A stretch of DNA of 64,000 nt from Liquorilactobacillus capillatus DSM 19910. Its GTDB lineage: Bacteria > Bacillota > Bacilli > Lactobacillales > Lactobacillaceae. Of the stretch, positions 9,113-18,186 are shown in pieces (within the stretch, counting starts at the first letter, position 1; the number at the start of each line of letters is the position of its first letter). The notes under the pieces were generated by a model. It saw nothing but the letters and a program-made list of their open reading frames with translations. It ran no database searches and was not told the DNA's origin. The translations under genes and the position numbers were made by a program. The stretch covers positions 124,435-188,434 of the forward strand of contig NZ_AZEF01000032.1 in assembly GCF_001434915.1 (NCBI RefSeq). The letters are read 5' to 3'.

Positions 9113-9730
9113 TTAATTTGAGGTATTCTTTTTTCGACGCCAAATGAAGAAACTAACGATAGCAATAATAATCAAGAGTAAGAGTGCAACTTTGCCGTAA
9201 GTCTCAATAAGAGCGACAATATGCGGCCAAGCATGTCCTGATAGGCGACCAACAAAAATCAGGACAGTATTCCAGATCAGAGTTCCGGCAGCCGAGAGGG
9301 CGATAAAACGAAGAAAAGGATAGCCTGACATTCCCGCTGGAATTGATACTAAGCTACGAATAACCGGGATGAAGCGGCCAAAGAAAATAGCGGCACCTCC
9401 ATGACGGTTAAAAAAAGCTGCGGCCTTCGTGATATCGGTCGGCTTTAAGCGTAGAATCTTCCCCCAGCGGCCAGCGAGTATTCTTTGCAGACGTTCAACG
9501 GATAAGAAACGGCCAACTGCATAAAGAACTGTGGCTCCAATAATAGCGCCGAGAGTTGCAGCAATGATACTTCCCCAGACATTCAAATTACTAGAAAGTG
9601 TGATAAAACCAGTAAAGGCAAGAATGACCTCAGATGGAATTGGTGGAAAAATATTTTCAATGGCAATCAAAAAGGCGATCCCAAAATAACCGTATTGATT
9701 AATAATGTCTATTAAAACAGATGTATTCAT
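9113..9730 (-). CDS. DedA/SNARE-associated family membrane protein
   Basis: A 205-residue integral membrane protein of the DedA family. Members are linked to membrane homeostasis and, more recently, to undecaprenyl-phosphate or phospholipid flipping. The conserved centre FFGRFIPVIRSLVSIPAGM (near residues 109-127) contains the essential Arg residues, and the N-terminal half has the FPPIPSE motif. The C-terminus ends in basic WRRKKN. The start has GGGAGAG 7 bp upstream. It is apparently monocistronic and its lipid substrate is not predictable. Confidence 0.87.
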   Translation of the reverse strand: MNTSVLIDIINQYGYFGIAFLIAIENIFPPIPSEVILAFTGFITLSSNLNVWGSIIAATLGAIIGATVLYAVGRFLSVERLQRILAGRWGKILRLKPTDITKAAAFFNRHGGAAIFFGRFIPVIRSLVSIPAGMSGYPFLRFIALSAAGTLIWNTVLIFVGRLSGHAWPHIVALIETYGKVALLLLIIIAIVSFFIWRRKKNTSN

Positions 9731-9881
9731 GCAGCTCTCCCTTAAAAGTAGATTTTAATAATTGTAACTTTTTTGAGTCGAGTTGGTCAAATATAATGAA
9801 AGACACTTACAACCTGTTAGTGTTGCGGGTAAAAAATGTTATACTGAGATAGTCAGTTATTTAAGCGAGGGGGTGCGGAAG

Positions 9882-10715
9882 ATGAGAAGATGGATGTGGC
9901 TTATTGCAGCATTTATAATAGCTATTATTTTTATTGGTTATGGATATACTAAGCATATAGAAACAGCACAGTATTACCGGAGTTCTTTTAGACAAGGTGA
10001 AAAAGCAATCAAGTCAGCAAAATATGCAGCTGCAGAAAATCATTTTCGTAATGCTCAGAAGAAAAAGGCGAATAACGATATATCTAGCGTGTATGTTAAA
10101 CAAATTCAGAAATATCGAAGTGGGTTAACAGCTGTTGAAAAAGAAAACTATGAACAAGCAAGAAAAATATTTAATGAAGTTGCCAATAGTGAAAAGGGCT
10201 CGCCAATATTAGTCCGTCGTGCTTCTGCCAAAGAAACTGAACTTGAAGAAGTAACTCGTGAGCTGGTTATTTTCCAAAAAAGCTATAAGCGGGCACGTGT
10301 TTTATCCAGTAATTACGAATATACTGCTTCAAATATGAAATTAGCCATTATCTTAGGTTATGGAAATATTAAAAAGCCATATTACCGCAGCCTTTATAAA
10401 AAAGCCTTGAAGTTGGAAGCCTATAATAATCGCGTTCTGGCCGGTTTAGGTTATCGGACGAATTCAGCTTCCAGTAGTTCTAGTTATGCTAAGCCAATTT
10501 TACCAACTGAAGGACCGCCGGTAGTTGGACAGGGGCCCGATGAACAAGATAATGCTAAACCAATTACTAAAGATCAAATCAAAAAAGCCCGACGTGATAT
10601 TGCCAGTCAAGGGATCGATGCTTCAGCGTTTAAAGACCAAGACGTTAAAGAGGTTATTCAACGGGCGCGCAATAAACAGATGACAGTTAAAGAAGTTGCC
10701 CGTGAGTTTAGATAG
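9882..10715 (+). CDS. membrane-anchored protein of unknown function
   Basis: The protein has 277 residues: a single N-terminal membrane segment (about residues 4-20) followed by an outward-facing, Lys-rich, helical body with TPR-like spacing (residues 30-170). A Ser/Pro-rich linker follows (about 195-230), then a compact helical C-terminal region of about 45 residues. I do not recognise a named family. ATG 9882 is chosen because GCGAGGGGG lies just upstream and the membrane segment begins at once; the frame is open to 9783 but that part has no ribosome site. The topology suggests a cell-envelope role. A terminator follows directly. Confidence 0.7.
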   Translation: MRRWMWLIAAFIIAIIFIGYGYTKHIETAQYYRSSFRQGEKAIKSAKYAAAENHFRNAQKKKANNDISSVYVKQIQKYRSGLTAVEKENYEQARKIFNEVANSEKGSPILVRRASAKETELEEVTRELVIFQKSYKRARVLSSNYEYTASNMKLAIILGYGNIKKPYYRSLYKKALKLEAYNNRVLAGLGYRTNSASSSSSYAKPILPTEGPPVVGQGPDEQDNAKPITKDQIKKARRDIASQGIDASAFKDQDVKEVIQRARNKQMTVKEVAREFR

Positions 10716-10736
10716 ATATCGATATTAGAATAAAGT

Positions 10737-10789
10737 AAAAAAAGCACAGGATGATTAGGTTAAAGGCAAACTAATCATCTGTGCTTTTT
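10737..10789. terminator. bidirectional terminator
   Basis: The arms AAAAAGCACAGGATGATTAG and CTAATCATCTGTGCTTTTT pair along nearly their full length around a 12-base loop. It separates two convergent genes and has A/T tails on both sides. Confidence 0.9.
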
Positions 10790-10800
10790 GTTGTATTGGC

Positions 10801-11397
10801 TTAAGAAAATTCCTGATTGAATGCCAGTAACGTCGTTGTTTCAGGTGTCAGTTCAATCTTGGTGACACCAGCGTTAGACGGTTCATTTAGGTTAACAAGA
10901 TTCTGGATCCCTAAAACGGCATTGAGCATAAGTTTAATAGTGAAACCATGGCTGACGATCAGAATTTTTTCGTCACCATGCTTATTAGCTAATTCTTTGA
11001 AGAGATCTTCTAAGCGTGCGGTTACTGCCGCAAAGCTTTCCCCGTGTGAGACTTTATCTGAACCGGGTAAAAGGTTATGCTGGCTGTTAAAGAATTGCTG
11101 GTATTTTTGGTGAATATCTTTCTCGAGCTGACCGTCCCAATCGCCGTAATCGTATTCTTTTAGGCGCGAGTCAAAAGTCGTGGTAGTTTTAGCTGCGATG
11201 ATTTGAGCTGTTTGCGCCGCACGCAGTAAGGGGCTGGCATAGACTTGATTAAAATTAAAATGTACTAAATTTTGATGGACGGCCTGGGCCTGCTGTCGCC
11301 CCTTGGCTGTTAGTGGGGTATCGATCTTGCTTCCCTGCAAGATGCCAGCTTTGTTAGCCTCACTTTGGCCATGGCGTACAATATATAACGTAGTCAT
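10801..11397 (-). CDS. histidine phosphatase family protein (phosphoglycerate mutase-like)
   Basis: A 198-residue histidine phosphatase. The phospho-accepting motif RHGQSEA is at residues 8-14, the second catalytic region LKEYDYGDWDG near 78-88 and the second His in IVSHGF near 147-152. The sequence differs from the true glycolytic GpmA at 33.8 kb of this window, so it is more likely a broad-specificity phosphatase than a mutase. The substrate is unknown. The start has AAGGAGG 6 bp upstream. It stands alone between two other operons. Confidence 0.85.
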   Translation of the reverse strand: MTTLYIVRHGQSEANKAGILQGSKIDTPLTAKGRQQAQAVHQNLVHFNFNQVYASPLLRAAQTAQIIAAKTTTTFDSRLKEYDYGDWDGQLEKDIHQKYQQFFNSQHNLLPGSDKVSHGESFAAVTARLEDLFKELANKHGDEKILIVSHGFTIKLMLNAVLGIQNLVNLNEPSNAGVTKIELTPETTTLLAFNQEFS

Positions 11398-11564
11398 GAT
11401 GTCCTCCTTGTAATATGAATAATGTGTTATTCAAAGCATATACATTTTTAGACTGAAATGCAAAGGAAGATTTTTTCCTTAACTTAGGAGTCCACCCAGC
11501 AGATGTTTTTTTAAGTAAAAAATGTTATTGTGAAAGGAAAGGTGGATGAAAAGCAGGTGTGGAT

Positions 11565-13331
11565 ATGGTGAAAGAGAATAATAATACTATTTCAAAAAAA
11601 GAACAGCGAACCCGCTTATTAGAAATTATTTCAGTTTTTAGAAAATATGACGTTCTACTCAACTTTGTCAGACAGCGTAATCCGCATAAAGTAAAAATAG
11701 CCTTTGAAGAATTAGGGGTAACTTTCATAAAAATCGGGCAGATGCTGTCGACCCGCTCTGATTTAGTATCACCTGAGTTTATTGAAGAGTTTAGGCAATT
11801 ACAAGATAATGTAACGGAAGACCCTTTTCCTGTAGTTGAAAAAATAATAAAAAAGCAAACTGGCCGTTCTGTTTCCGAACTATTTAAACATTTTACAGAG
11901 AAACCGTTTGCGTCAGCTTCAATTGGACAAACGCACTTAGCAGAATTGAAAGATGGAACACGGGTCGCGGTTAAAGTCCAGCATAAAAATGTGAGAGAGA
12001 TAGTTGAAACAGACCTCGTTTTATTTGAGCAAGCGTTAACTATTTTAAAATTTGCACCTGATTCAAGTGTGATTGATATCCGCAAGACCTTATTTGAAAT
12101 AAAGCGAGCCTTGTTAGATGAGATAGATACGATGACGGAGGCTAAAAACGGTAGTGAATTTTATAAATTAAATAATGGTCAAGGTATTATTCAAGTTCCA
12201 CGTTTTTATCCAGATCTATCAGTCCAAGGAATGTTAGTCTCAGAATATATGCCTGGTAAAAGCATTAGAGAAAGACTTCCAAAACCACAAGAAGAAGCTA
12301 GTGAACAGATACTACAACAACAGAAAGAAGAACGGCATTTTTTAGCCCAAGCCTTAATTCAGAACTTTATAAAACAAGTTTTCACAGACCATTTTTTTCA
12401 TGCAGATCCACACCCGGGAAATATTTTGTTTACCCGTTTAAAAGATACAAAAGGGCAAGCAGCAGCTGAGCCTAAGTTTAGCCATCAATTTGGTAAAACA
12501 CGAGTGGCGGTAGGTAAAATAAAAGCTTTACCGCCTTACCGGTTAACATATCTTGATTTTGGAATGATGGGACACCTGTCTGCTAGCCTTGCTGATGGTA
12601 TTGCTAATGTGATTATTGCAATTAACACTAAGGATATTCGTGAAATTGGACAGGCACTGCTGATAATCTGCGATCGTGCTGGTGTAGTTGACGAGGAAGA
12701 ATTTTATGCACAACTCGGTCTCTTCTTGACACCGTACTTGCAGAGTGGACTAGGCGAAATTGATTTTCCAACCCTTCTTTTCCGCATAATTCAGTTGTGT
12801 CGGGATAATAATCTACGTATTAAATCTGAGGTAACGCTACTCGTCAAAGCCTTTGGTCTAATAGAAGGACTAGTGGTACAACTTGAACCGGATATTTCAA
12901 TGGTTGATGTTGCACGACCCTTTGCACGTGAGTATCTGTGGCGCAAGTTTAATGTGCAAAACGAAATTGAGAATAGTGTATTTAATTTTTGGCGTGCTTT
13001 TACAGCGACCCCGCAAATTCCTGTTAAAATAGGGAAGTTTCTAGATGTTCTAACACAAGGACGTGCGCAACTTAAATTCAGCTATAAGAACCAGGAATCC
13101 CTGTTGCAAAGAGTGGAAGGAATGATCAACAAATTGGTAACGGCAATCATATTAGCGGCAACAATTGTCGGTTCATCTTTACTAGTGCAGGCTGGCGCGG
13201 GGAATTCCTTTGTATATAACTTAGGGGTTGGAGGATATATTCTAACCGTTTCTGTTGTTATTTTAATGATCGTAAATACACTTTATAAACGTTATAAAGC
13301 TTGGCGTAAGAGAAGAAGAGAACGAAAGTAA
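11565..13331 (+). CDS. UbiB/ABC1/AarF-family atypical kinase
   Basis: A 588-residue protein kinase-like membrane protein. Family signatures are KIGQMLSTR near 63-71 (the KxGQ motif), the Ala-rich loop in FASASIGQT, VAVKVQ with the ATP-site Lys, ADPHPGN near 283-289 and YLDFGMMG with the metal-binding DFG. Two C-terminal hydrophobic helices precede a strongly basic tail. In other bacteria UbiB supports ubiquinone synthesis. Lactobacilli make no ubiquinone, so the role here is unknown and may concern lipid or isoprenoid handling. ATG 11565 follows AAGCAGG; GTG 11559 is the alternative. Confidence 0.85.
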   Translation: MVKENNNTISKKEQRTRLLEIISVFRKYDVLLNFVRQRNPHKVKIAFEELGVTFIKIGQMLSTRSDLVSPEFIEEFRQLQDNVTEDPFPVVEKIIKKQTGRSVSELFKHFTEKPFASASIGQTHLAELKDGTRVAVKVQHKNVREIVETDLVLFEQALTILKFAPDSSVIDIRKTLFEIKRALLDEIDTMTEAKNGSEFYKLNNGQGIIQVPRFYPDLSVQGMLVSEYMPGKSIRERLPKPQEEASEQILQQQKEERHFLAQALIQNFIKQVFTDHFFHADPHPGNILFTRLKDTKGQAAAEPKFSHQFGKTRVAVGKIKALPPYRLTYLDFGMMGHLSASLADGIANVIIAINTKDIREIGQALLIICDRAGVVDEEEFYAQLGLFLTPYLQSGLGEIDFPTLLFRIIQLCRDNNLRIKSEVTLLVKAFGLIEGLVVQLEPDISMVDVARPFAREYLWRKFNVQNEIENSVFNFWRAFTATPQIPVKIGKFLDVLTQGRAQLKFSYKNQESLLQRVEGMINKLVTAIILAATIVGSSLLVQAGAGNSFVYNLGVGGYILTVSVVILMIVNTLYKRYKAWRKRRRERK

Positions 13332-13333
13332 GC

Positions 13334-13390
13334 AAAAAGTGTACTCCTAGTTAGAGCGCAAGAATTCAATAACTAGGAGTACACTTTTTA
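13334..13390. terminator. bidirectional terminator
   Basis: Perfect 20-bp arms, AAAAAGTGTACTCCTAGTTA and its complement, surround a loop of about 17 bases. It lies between the convergent kinase and permease genes. Confidence 0.92.
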
Positions 13391-13406
13391 TTGCCATAAA
13401 CTAAAA

Positions 13407-14777
13407 TTAGTTTCGGTGTCTTTGTGTCAGCATGAAGATCAGTGAGACAACAAATAAGAAAATAAAACCGATAATAACTGAAACACGTGTTTCAGGATTA
13501 ACAAACATAAAGCCAAGTGTCAGTAGTAAAGCCAGAATGGCAAAGTAATTACTCAATGGGTAGAGCGGTAACTTGAAAGGATGAGCAGCCATTTTAGTAG
13601 CATTCGCTTTTCTGAATTTGATCTGACTGAAAAGAATAATAAACCACGGTACCATACCAGGGAGGACACTGGAACTGTAAACTAGCACAAAAATATTGGA
13701 ACTTCCTTTGATAAAGTGTGGAAGAAGTTCATTAATGATCATCCCAAGAAAGATACCGGCAGAAATTGCTATAACAGGTAATTTCGGCACACCATGTTTA
13801 GAAAGCTTAGTAAATTTATCTGAGAGTTCTTTTTTTAGGCCTAACGTGTATAACATTCGACTTGAGCTGAAGATCCCTGAGTTACAGCCAGACATAGCAG
13901 CGGTAACAAGCACAAAGTTAATAATGCTGGCAGCAGCTGTGATACCTACACGGGAGAATGTCTCAACAAAAGGCGAGCCGACTTGGTCAAGCTGATTCCA
14001 TGGGTAAATAGTGACGATTACGAAGATAGATCCGATGTAGAAGAGAAGGATACGTGCAACTATTGATTTAATAGACTTAACAACCGTAACTTGCGGATCC
14101 TTAGCTTCACCAGCTGTAATACCAATAACCTCAATTCCTTGGTAAGAAGCAATAACGATCGAGAGGGCAAAGATAAAACCTTTAAATCCACCAGTGAAGA
14201 AACCGCCATGCGACCAGAGGTTAGAGAACCCTAGCGGTTGCCAATTATTTCCCAAGCCAAGTAAAATCACCATAGCACCTAAAATCAGCATGAAAATAAT
14301 GGTAATTACTTTGATTAAAGCAAACCAAAATTCGAGTTCACCATAAGCTTTTACTGAGACTAGGTTGGCAATACAGAGTGTAATGACAATTACTGAACCG
14401 GAGATCCAGCCAGGAAGACCTGGCCACCAATAATTCAAGTACTGGCCGACTGCAATGACTTCACTAATACCAACTACGAGATATTGAAAGACATTACTCC
14501 AAGCAGTTAGATAACCAGCCAGTGGATGAATATACTCAGTCCCGTATTTGGCAAAAGATCCAGTAGAAGGATCAACGTAAAGCATCTCACCTAAGGCACG
14601 CATAACAATGTATAAGACAAGACCTGCTAAAGCGTAAGCTAATAAAACAGAGGGGCCTGTCCACTTGATAGTAGCGGAGGAACCCATGAAGAGGCCGACC
14701 CCGATTGTGCCTCCGAGTGCGATCATTTGCATTTGACGAGACGAAAGATCTCTTTTTAATTGTCCCTTGTTTTCCAT
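13407..14777 (-). CDS. APC-superfamily amino acid permease
   Basis: A 456-residue, 12-helix amino acid permease of the AAT (proline/aromatic/GABA-type) branch. The N-terminal signature QMQMIALGGTIGVGLFMGS and the following EMLYVDPSTGSF are diagnostic. The start at 14777 has AAAGGAG 8 bp upstream; the frame continues to 14846 but without a ribosome site. A T-box leader directly upstream means the gene is switched on by one uncharged tRNA, so it imports the matching amino acid. The specifier codon could not be settled, so the substrate remains open. A Tyr-type assignment is only one candidate. Confidence 0.9.
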   Translation of the reverse strand: MENKGQLKRDLSSRQMQMIALGGTIGVGLFMGSSATIKWTGPSVLLAYALAGLVLYIVMRALGEMLYVDPSTGSFAKYGTEYIHPLAGYLTAWSNVFQYLVVGISEVIAVGQYLNYWWPGLPGWISGSVIVITLCIANLVSVKAYGELEFWFALIKVITIIFMLILGAMVILLGLGNNWQPLGFSNLWSHGGFFTGGFKGFIFALSIVIASYQGIEVIGITAGEAKDPQVTVVKSIKSIVARILLFYIGSIFVIVTIYPWNQLDQVGSPFVETFSRVGITAAASIINFVLVTAAMSGCNSGIFSSSRMLYTLGLKKELSDKFTKLSKHGVPKLPVIAISAGIFLGMIINELLPHFIKGSSNIFVLVYSSSVLPGMVPWFIILFSQIKFRKANATKMAAHPFKLPLYPLSNYFAILALLLTLGFMFVNPETRVSVIIGFIFLFVVSLIFMLTQRHRN

Positions 14778-14858
14778 ATTGCTCTCCTTTTTGTTACTAG
14801 ATAAACAGACCGTATTTATACGAATAAGTTCTTTGTAGCGAATCAAATTAGTGCTAAA

Positions 14859-15106
14859 TAAAAAAGCGCCCCAGAATACAATTAAGTATTCTAGGGACGC
14901 TTTTAGCGCGGTACCACCCGTTTTTAATTAATAAAATTAATTACACTTTGGTTCAGAATAACGGCCATCACCGGTAATACATTCGACTAAAAAGTTTACT
15001 CGTATCACTACTCAAGGGTAGTCTATCAAAATGCTTTTAACTGTTTACACCAACCACAGTCTCTCTGAGAAAAGCTTATTCAAATAGGTGTCCCTCTCTT
15101 TGTTTA
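14859..15106 (-). promoter_or_regulatory. T-box riboswitch controlling the amino acid permease
   Basis: On the minus strand the 14-base T-box core GGGTGGTACCGCG lies at 14919-14907. It is followed by GCGTCCCT and a strong terminator (14905-14859; arms AAAAGCGTCCCTAGAATAC and GTATTCTGGGGCGC, then six Ts). Upstream there is a Stem I-like domain with terminal helix ACTGT/ACAGT under GCTTTT/AAAAGC, then a Stem III-like ACCGG/GCCGT hairpin. Uncharged tRNA binding would stabilise the antiterminator. The specifier loop appears to lie around GATAGACTACCC; ACT, TAC and ACC are possible readings and I do not choose between them. Confidence 0.93.
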
Positions 15107-15112
15107 CTTGCT

Positions 15113-15141
15113 ATTGTAATTTATTAATTTTAATAATGCAA
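15113..15141 (-). promoter_or_regulatory. promoter of the T-box leader
   Basis: On the minus strand TTGCAT (15141-15136) and TACAAT (15118-15113) are 17 bp apart. This places the transcript start near 15106, at the beginning of the T-box domain. Confidence 0.7.
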
Positions 15142-15254
15142 CCTAAAATGTTGTTTATTATTAAAACCAATTAAGAAAATTTAGTTTATTTTAAAGTATC
15201 AAAGTGGTTAAGCCGTGTTTATTCAGTAAAAAGTTATCTGTTACTGAGTCTGAA

Positions 15255-17627
15255 TTATTTTAAATCTTTCCAAGTCCAATTCTCGACTTCCGGTAAATCA
15301 GTCCCTTCATCACGGATAAACTGATGATGTTTTTCAATGGTACTGTTCATCTCAGCAACGATTTGGGCGTACTTATCAGCATTTGGTAAACTCAAAAGAG
15401 CTGACTTGACTAAATCATAGCGGTCCATTTGGTTAAGGATACGCATATCAAATGGTGTAGTGATATCACCATTTTCACGGTAACCATGTGTATGGAGATT
15501 GTGATTGTGACGATCGAAGAAGAGATCTCTAATCAAACCTTCATAGCCGTGGAAAGCAAAAATAACGGGCTTTTCTTTTGTGAAATAAGCGTCGAATTCA
15601 GCGTCACTTAAACCGCGTGGGTCTAGTTTTTGGCTGCGGAGCTTTAAAAGATCGACAATATTGATAAACCGGACTTTAAGTTCAGGTGCTTTCTCATGTA
15701 AGATCGAAATAGCAGCCAGTGACTCTAAGTTAGGTTCCGTTCCAGCAGCAGCGAAGATAACGTCTGGTTCAGTATTTTGATCAGTAGAAGCCCAATCAAT
15801 AATTTTAAGACCACGGTCAACTAACTCTTTAGCTTCAGCAACAGAGTAGAATTGTGGACGCGGATGCTTAGAAGAAACGATCAAGTTGATCTTCTGACGG
15901 TCATTTAAGACCTTATCAAATACGGCAAGTAGTGAATTAGCATCTGCTGGAAGATATTCACGGATAAAAGCAGGCTTTTTATCAGCTAAATGTCCTAAAA
16001 TACCCGGATCCTGATGGGTATAGCCGTTATGGTCCTGTTGAAAGGCGGTTGACGTTGCCACAACGTTGAGTGATGGAATATCACTGCGCCATGATTGATC
16101 CGTTGCTTTACGCAACCACTTAAAGTGTTGTGTCAGCATTGAATCGACGACACGTAAGAAAGCTTCATAGCTAGCGAAAAAGCCGTGGCGACCAGTTAAG
16201 ACATAACCTTCAAGCCAGCCCTCAGCTTGATGTTCAGATAGTTGTGAGTCGATTACGCGACCTGCTGGTGCTAGAAATTCATCATTAGGTTCTTTGATCG
16301 TTTCAAGCCATTGACGTTTAGTCGCTTCAAAAATCGGTGCAAGTCGATTAGACATTGTCTCATCAGGGCCGAAGAGGCGGAAATTATTATTTTGGGCATT
16401 CTCAATGATAACGTCACGTAAATATTTACCTAAGACAGTCATATCTTGAGCAACGACTTTACCTCGAGTAGAATTATCAACTGCATATTTTCGATAATCT
16501 GGTAGGAGCAAATCCTTGATCAGTTTCCCAGGATTAGTATGTGGGTTAGCTGCCATTCGTTTGTCGCCCTTAGGTGTCAATTCAGCTAGTTCAGCTTTTA
16601 AACTGCCATCTTCGTTGAAGAGTTCTTCAGGATGGTAGCTCTTTAACCAGCTAACTAATGCGTCAGCATGCTGCATATCGTTTTGGTCAACTGGAATTGG
16701 GATCTGATGAGCACGGAAAGAATTTTCAATGGGCTCATTATCCCATTCTTTGGGACCAGTCCAACCCTTAGGTGCACGGAAGATGATCATTGGCCAAGTT
16801 GGCAAAGTTGCATCATTATTGCTGCGTGCATGTTGCTGAATGGCCTTGATCTCTTCGACAGCTTCATCCATAGCTTTAGCCATTACAGGATGAACTGCAG
16901 TCGGATCATCGCCTTCGACAATAATGGGATGCCAGCCAAGGCCTTCAAAATATTTCTGCAATTCTTCATTACTTTGGCGCGAGAGAAGAGTTGGATTCGA
17001 AATTTTAAAACCATTTAAATCAAGGATAGGCAAAAGAGCACCATCGTTGATAGGGTTAATAAACTTATTTGATAGCCACGATGTAGCTAAGGGACCAGTC
17101 TCAGCTTCACCATCACCTACGACTGGAGCAACGATCAAGTCAGGGTTATCGAAGATTGCACCAGTGGCGTGTGAAATCGAATAGCCTAACTCTCCACCTT
17201 CGTGAATTGAGCCAGGAGTTTCAGGTGCAGCATGAGAAGCAACCCCGCCTGGAAATGAGAACTGTTTGAATAATTTCTTCATTCCGCGTTCATCCTGTGT
17301 TATTTCAGGATAAATTTCTGTGTAGCTGCCATCGAGGTAAGAGTTAGAAACCATTACTTGACCGCCATGACCAGGGCCTTCGACATAAAACATGTTCAAA
17401 TCATATTTGTTGATAATACGATTTAAATGGGCATAGATGAAGTTTTGACCAGCGATCGTTCCCCAATGACCAATTGGTTTAACTTTAACGTCATCCGCTT
17501 TAAGCGGGCGTTTTAACAATGGATTGTCCTTTAGATATAATTGACCAACTGAAATATAGTTTGCAGCACGCCAATAAGCATCAAGTTTCTTTAAATACTG
17601 TGGTGATGAATAGTCTTTCGAAGTCAT
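15255..17627 (-). CDS. xpkA: xylulose-5-phosphate/fructose-6-phosphate phosphoketolase
   Basis: A 790-residue thiamine-diphosphate enzyme that splits xylulose-5-P (and often fructose-6-P) to acetyl-phosphate plus glyceraldehyde-3-P (or erythrose-4-P), the key step of heterolactic and pentose metabolism. Hallmarks are [11 protein letters not shown] near 55-65, GPGHGGQ near 85, the ThDP motif GDGEAETGP near 158 and the late motif NGYTHQDPG. The ATG at 17627 has AGGAGC 9 bp upstream; the longer open frame to 17855 runs through the promoter and is rejected. It is transcribed divergently from the transketolase-aro operon. Confidence 0.96.
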   Translation of the reverse strand: MTSKDYSSPQYLKKLDAYWRAANYISVGQLYLKDNPLLKRPLKADDVKVKPIGHWGTIAGQNFIYAHLNRIINKYDLNMFYVEGPGHGGQVMVSNSYLDGSYTEIYPEITQDERGMKKLFKQFSFPGGVASHAAPETPGSIHEGGELGYSISHATGAIFDNPDLIVAPVVGDGEAETGPLATSWLSNKFINPINDGALLPILDLNGFKISNPTLLSRQSNEELQKYFEGLGWHPIIVEGDDPTAVHPVMAKAMDEAVEEIKAIQQHARSNNDATLPTWPMIIFRAPKGWTGPKEWDNEPIENSFRAHQIPIPVDQNDMQHADALVSWLKSYHPEELFNEDGSLKAELAELTPKGDKRMAANPHTNPGKLIKDLLLPDYRKYAVDNSTRGKVVAQDMTVLGKYLRDVIIENAQNNNFRLFGPDETMSNRLAPIFEATKRQWLETIKEPNDEFLAPAGRVIDSQLSEHQAEGWLEGYVLTGRHGFFASYEAFLRVVDSMLTQHFKWLRKATDQSWRSDIPSLNVVATSTAFQQDHNGYTHQDPGILGHLADKKPAFIREYLPADANSLLAVFDKVLNDRQKINLIVSSKHPRPQFYSVAEAKELVDRGLKIIDWASTDQNTEPDVIFAAAGTEPNLESLAAISILHEKAPELKVRFINIVDLLKLRSQKLDPRGLSDAEFDAYFTKEKPVIFAFHGYEGLIRDLFFDRHNHNLHTHGYRENGDITTPFDMRILNQMDRYDLVKSALLSLPNADKYAQIVAEMNSTIEKHHQFIRDEGTDLPEVENWTWKDLK

Positions 17628-17686
17628 AAGATAAGCTCCTTTTATTAAAATCATATGGTGATAATTCAACTCATTATTCACTTTTA

Positions 17687-17714
17687 ATAATAACGAATTC
17701 ACAGCTAAAGTCAA
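17687..17714 (-). promoter_or_regulatory. xpkA promoter
   Basis: On the minus strand TTGACT (17714-17709) and TATTAT (17692-17687) are separated by 16 bp, about 60 bp upstream of the xpkA start. Confidence 0.7.
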
Positions 17715-17718
17715 CTTT

Positions 17719-17746
17719 TTGAAATATTGGACCGCTCCAATTTCAA
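17719..17746. promoter_or_regulatory. inverted repeat upstream of the xpkA -35 box
   Basis: The arms TTGAAATATTGGA and TCCAATTTCAA match except for a two-base bulge and flank CCGC. The site begins five bases upstream of the xpkA -35 box, a typical activator position. The binding protein is unknown. Confidence 0.45.
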
Positions 17747-17822
17747 TAAATACTTTTTTGCTGTATTGGCTATGAAAAAAAATATAGCTTATAGGTAATA
17801 AAAAATAAATCTTATAAAAAGG

Positions 17823-17851
17823 TTGACTTTTATGGAATAAGGCTTTATGAT
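17823..17851 (+). promoter_or_regulatory. promoter of the transketolase-aro leader
   Basis: TTGACT (17823-17828) and TATGAT (17846-17851) are spaced by exactly 17 bp. Transcription should start near 17858, about 50 bases before the leader ORF and 350 bases before transketolase. Confidence 0.85.
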
Positions 17852-17906
17852 TCAAATCAATAACTTGTTTCTAATCAAATTTTTACTTTTTTAGGAGAAT
17901 TTAATT

Positions 17907-17966
17907 ATGCGAAAATTATTGGGTCAACAAACAATTGAATTTTATTATTACTGGTTTAGTTTGTAA
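17907..17966 (+). CDS. aromatic-rich leader peptide of the transketolase-aro operon
   Basis: A 19-codon ORF encoding MRKLLGQQTIEFYYYWFSL, preceded by AGGAGA with 9-bp spacing. Codons 12-17 are Phe, Tyr, Tyr, Tyr, Trp, Phe, so all three end products of the pathway encoded downstream are represented in one uninterrupted run. The ORF lies between a canonical promoter and an intrinsic terminator. By analogy with trpL and pheL leaders, its function would be to stall a ribosome when an aromatic aminoacyl-tRNA is scarce; the peptide itself probably has no further role. No homologue was looked up. Confidence 0.85.
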   Translation: MRKLLGQQTIEFYYYWFSL

Positions 17967-18089
17967 TGTCTATATCACATCTGATGTGGACATTACGTTC
18001 CGCATTGGATGTGACCAGTAATTTTTGTATACTGAATATTATTGAAAGTCACATGGATGCAATTACCAAGCACTGTGTGGCTTTTTTTT
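17947..18089 (+). promoter_or_regulatory. ribosome-mediated transcription attenuator with alternative RNA folds
   Basis: Several mutually exclusive helices can be read. Strand 1, ATTACTGGT (17947-17955, inside the Tyr-Tyr-Trp codons), pairs perfectly with ACCAGTAAT (18014-18022). A pause-type hairpin joins GTAATGTC (17963-17970) to GACATTAC (17989-17996) with an inner CACAT/ATGTG stem. Strand 3, GCAT plus ATGTGAC (18002-18015), pairs with GTCACAT plus ATGC (18048-18060), which is the 5' arm and loop of the terminator. A ribosome stalled on the aromatic codons covers strand 1, frees strand 3 and so favours antitermination; otherwise strand 1 holds strand 3 and the terminator forms. The pairings are seen; the mechanism is inferred. 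Confidence 0.78.
18045..18089 (+). terminator. attenuator terminator of the transketolase-aro leader
   Basis: AAAGTCACA (18045-18053) pairs with TGTGGCTTT (18076-18084), nine pairs including one G-U, with an extra TGC/GCA in the loop. Eight consecutive Ts follow. It lies about 120 bp before transketolase, so it must be read through for the operon to be expressed. Confidence 0.85.
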
Positions 18090-18140
18090 GAATCATCAAT
18101 GGATACCCGCTCATTAGCGACTATCTCAAAAGTGGTTTAA

Positions 18141-18186
18141 AACAAAAGAAGCTCTCACGGTGCAGTCCGTGAGAGCTTCTTTTGTT
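18141..18186 (+). terminator. second perfect hairpin just before transketolase
   Basis: The arms AACAAAAGAAGCTCTCACGG and CCGTGAGAGCTTCTTTTGTT form 20 uninterrupted pairs around the six-base loop TGCAGT. The hairpin ends 13 bases before the AGGAGG site of transketolase. The 3' arm is T-rich but has no clean U-tail. It may be a second conditional terminator or an mRNA-stabilising structure. No T-box or known riboswitch core accompanies it. Confidence 0.7.

Noticed and set aside
17628..17855. N-terminal extension of phosphoketolase
   Set aside because: The open frame runs through the promoter; the AGGAGC site and family length support the start at 17627.
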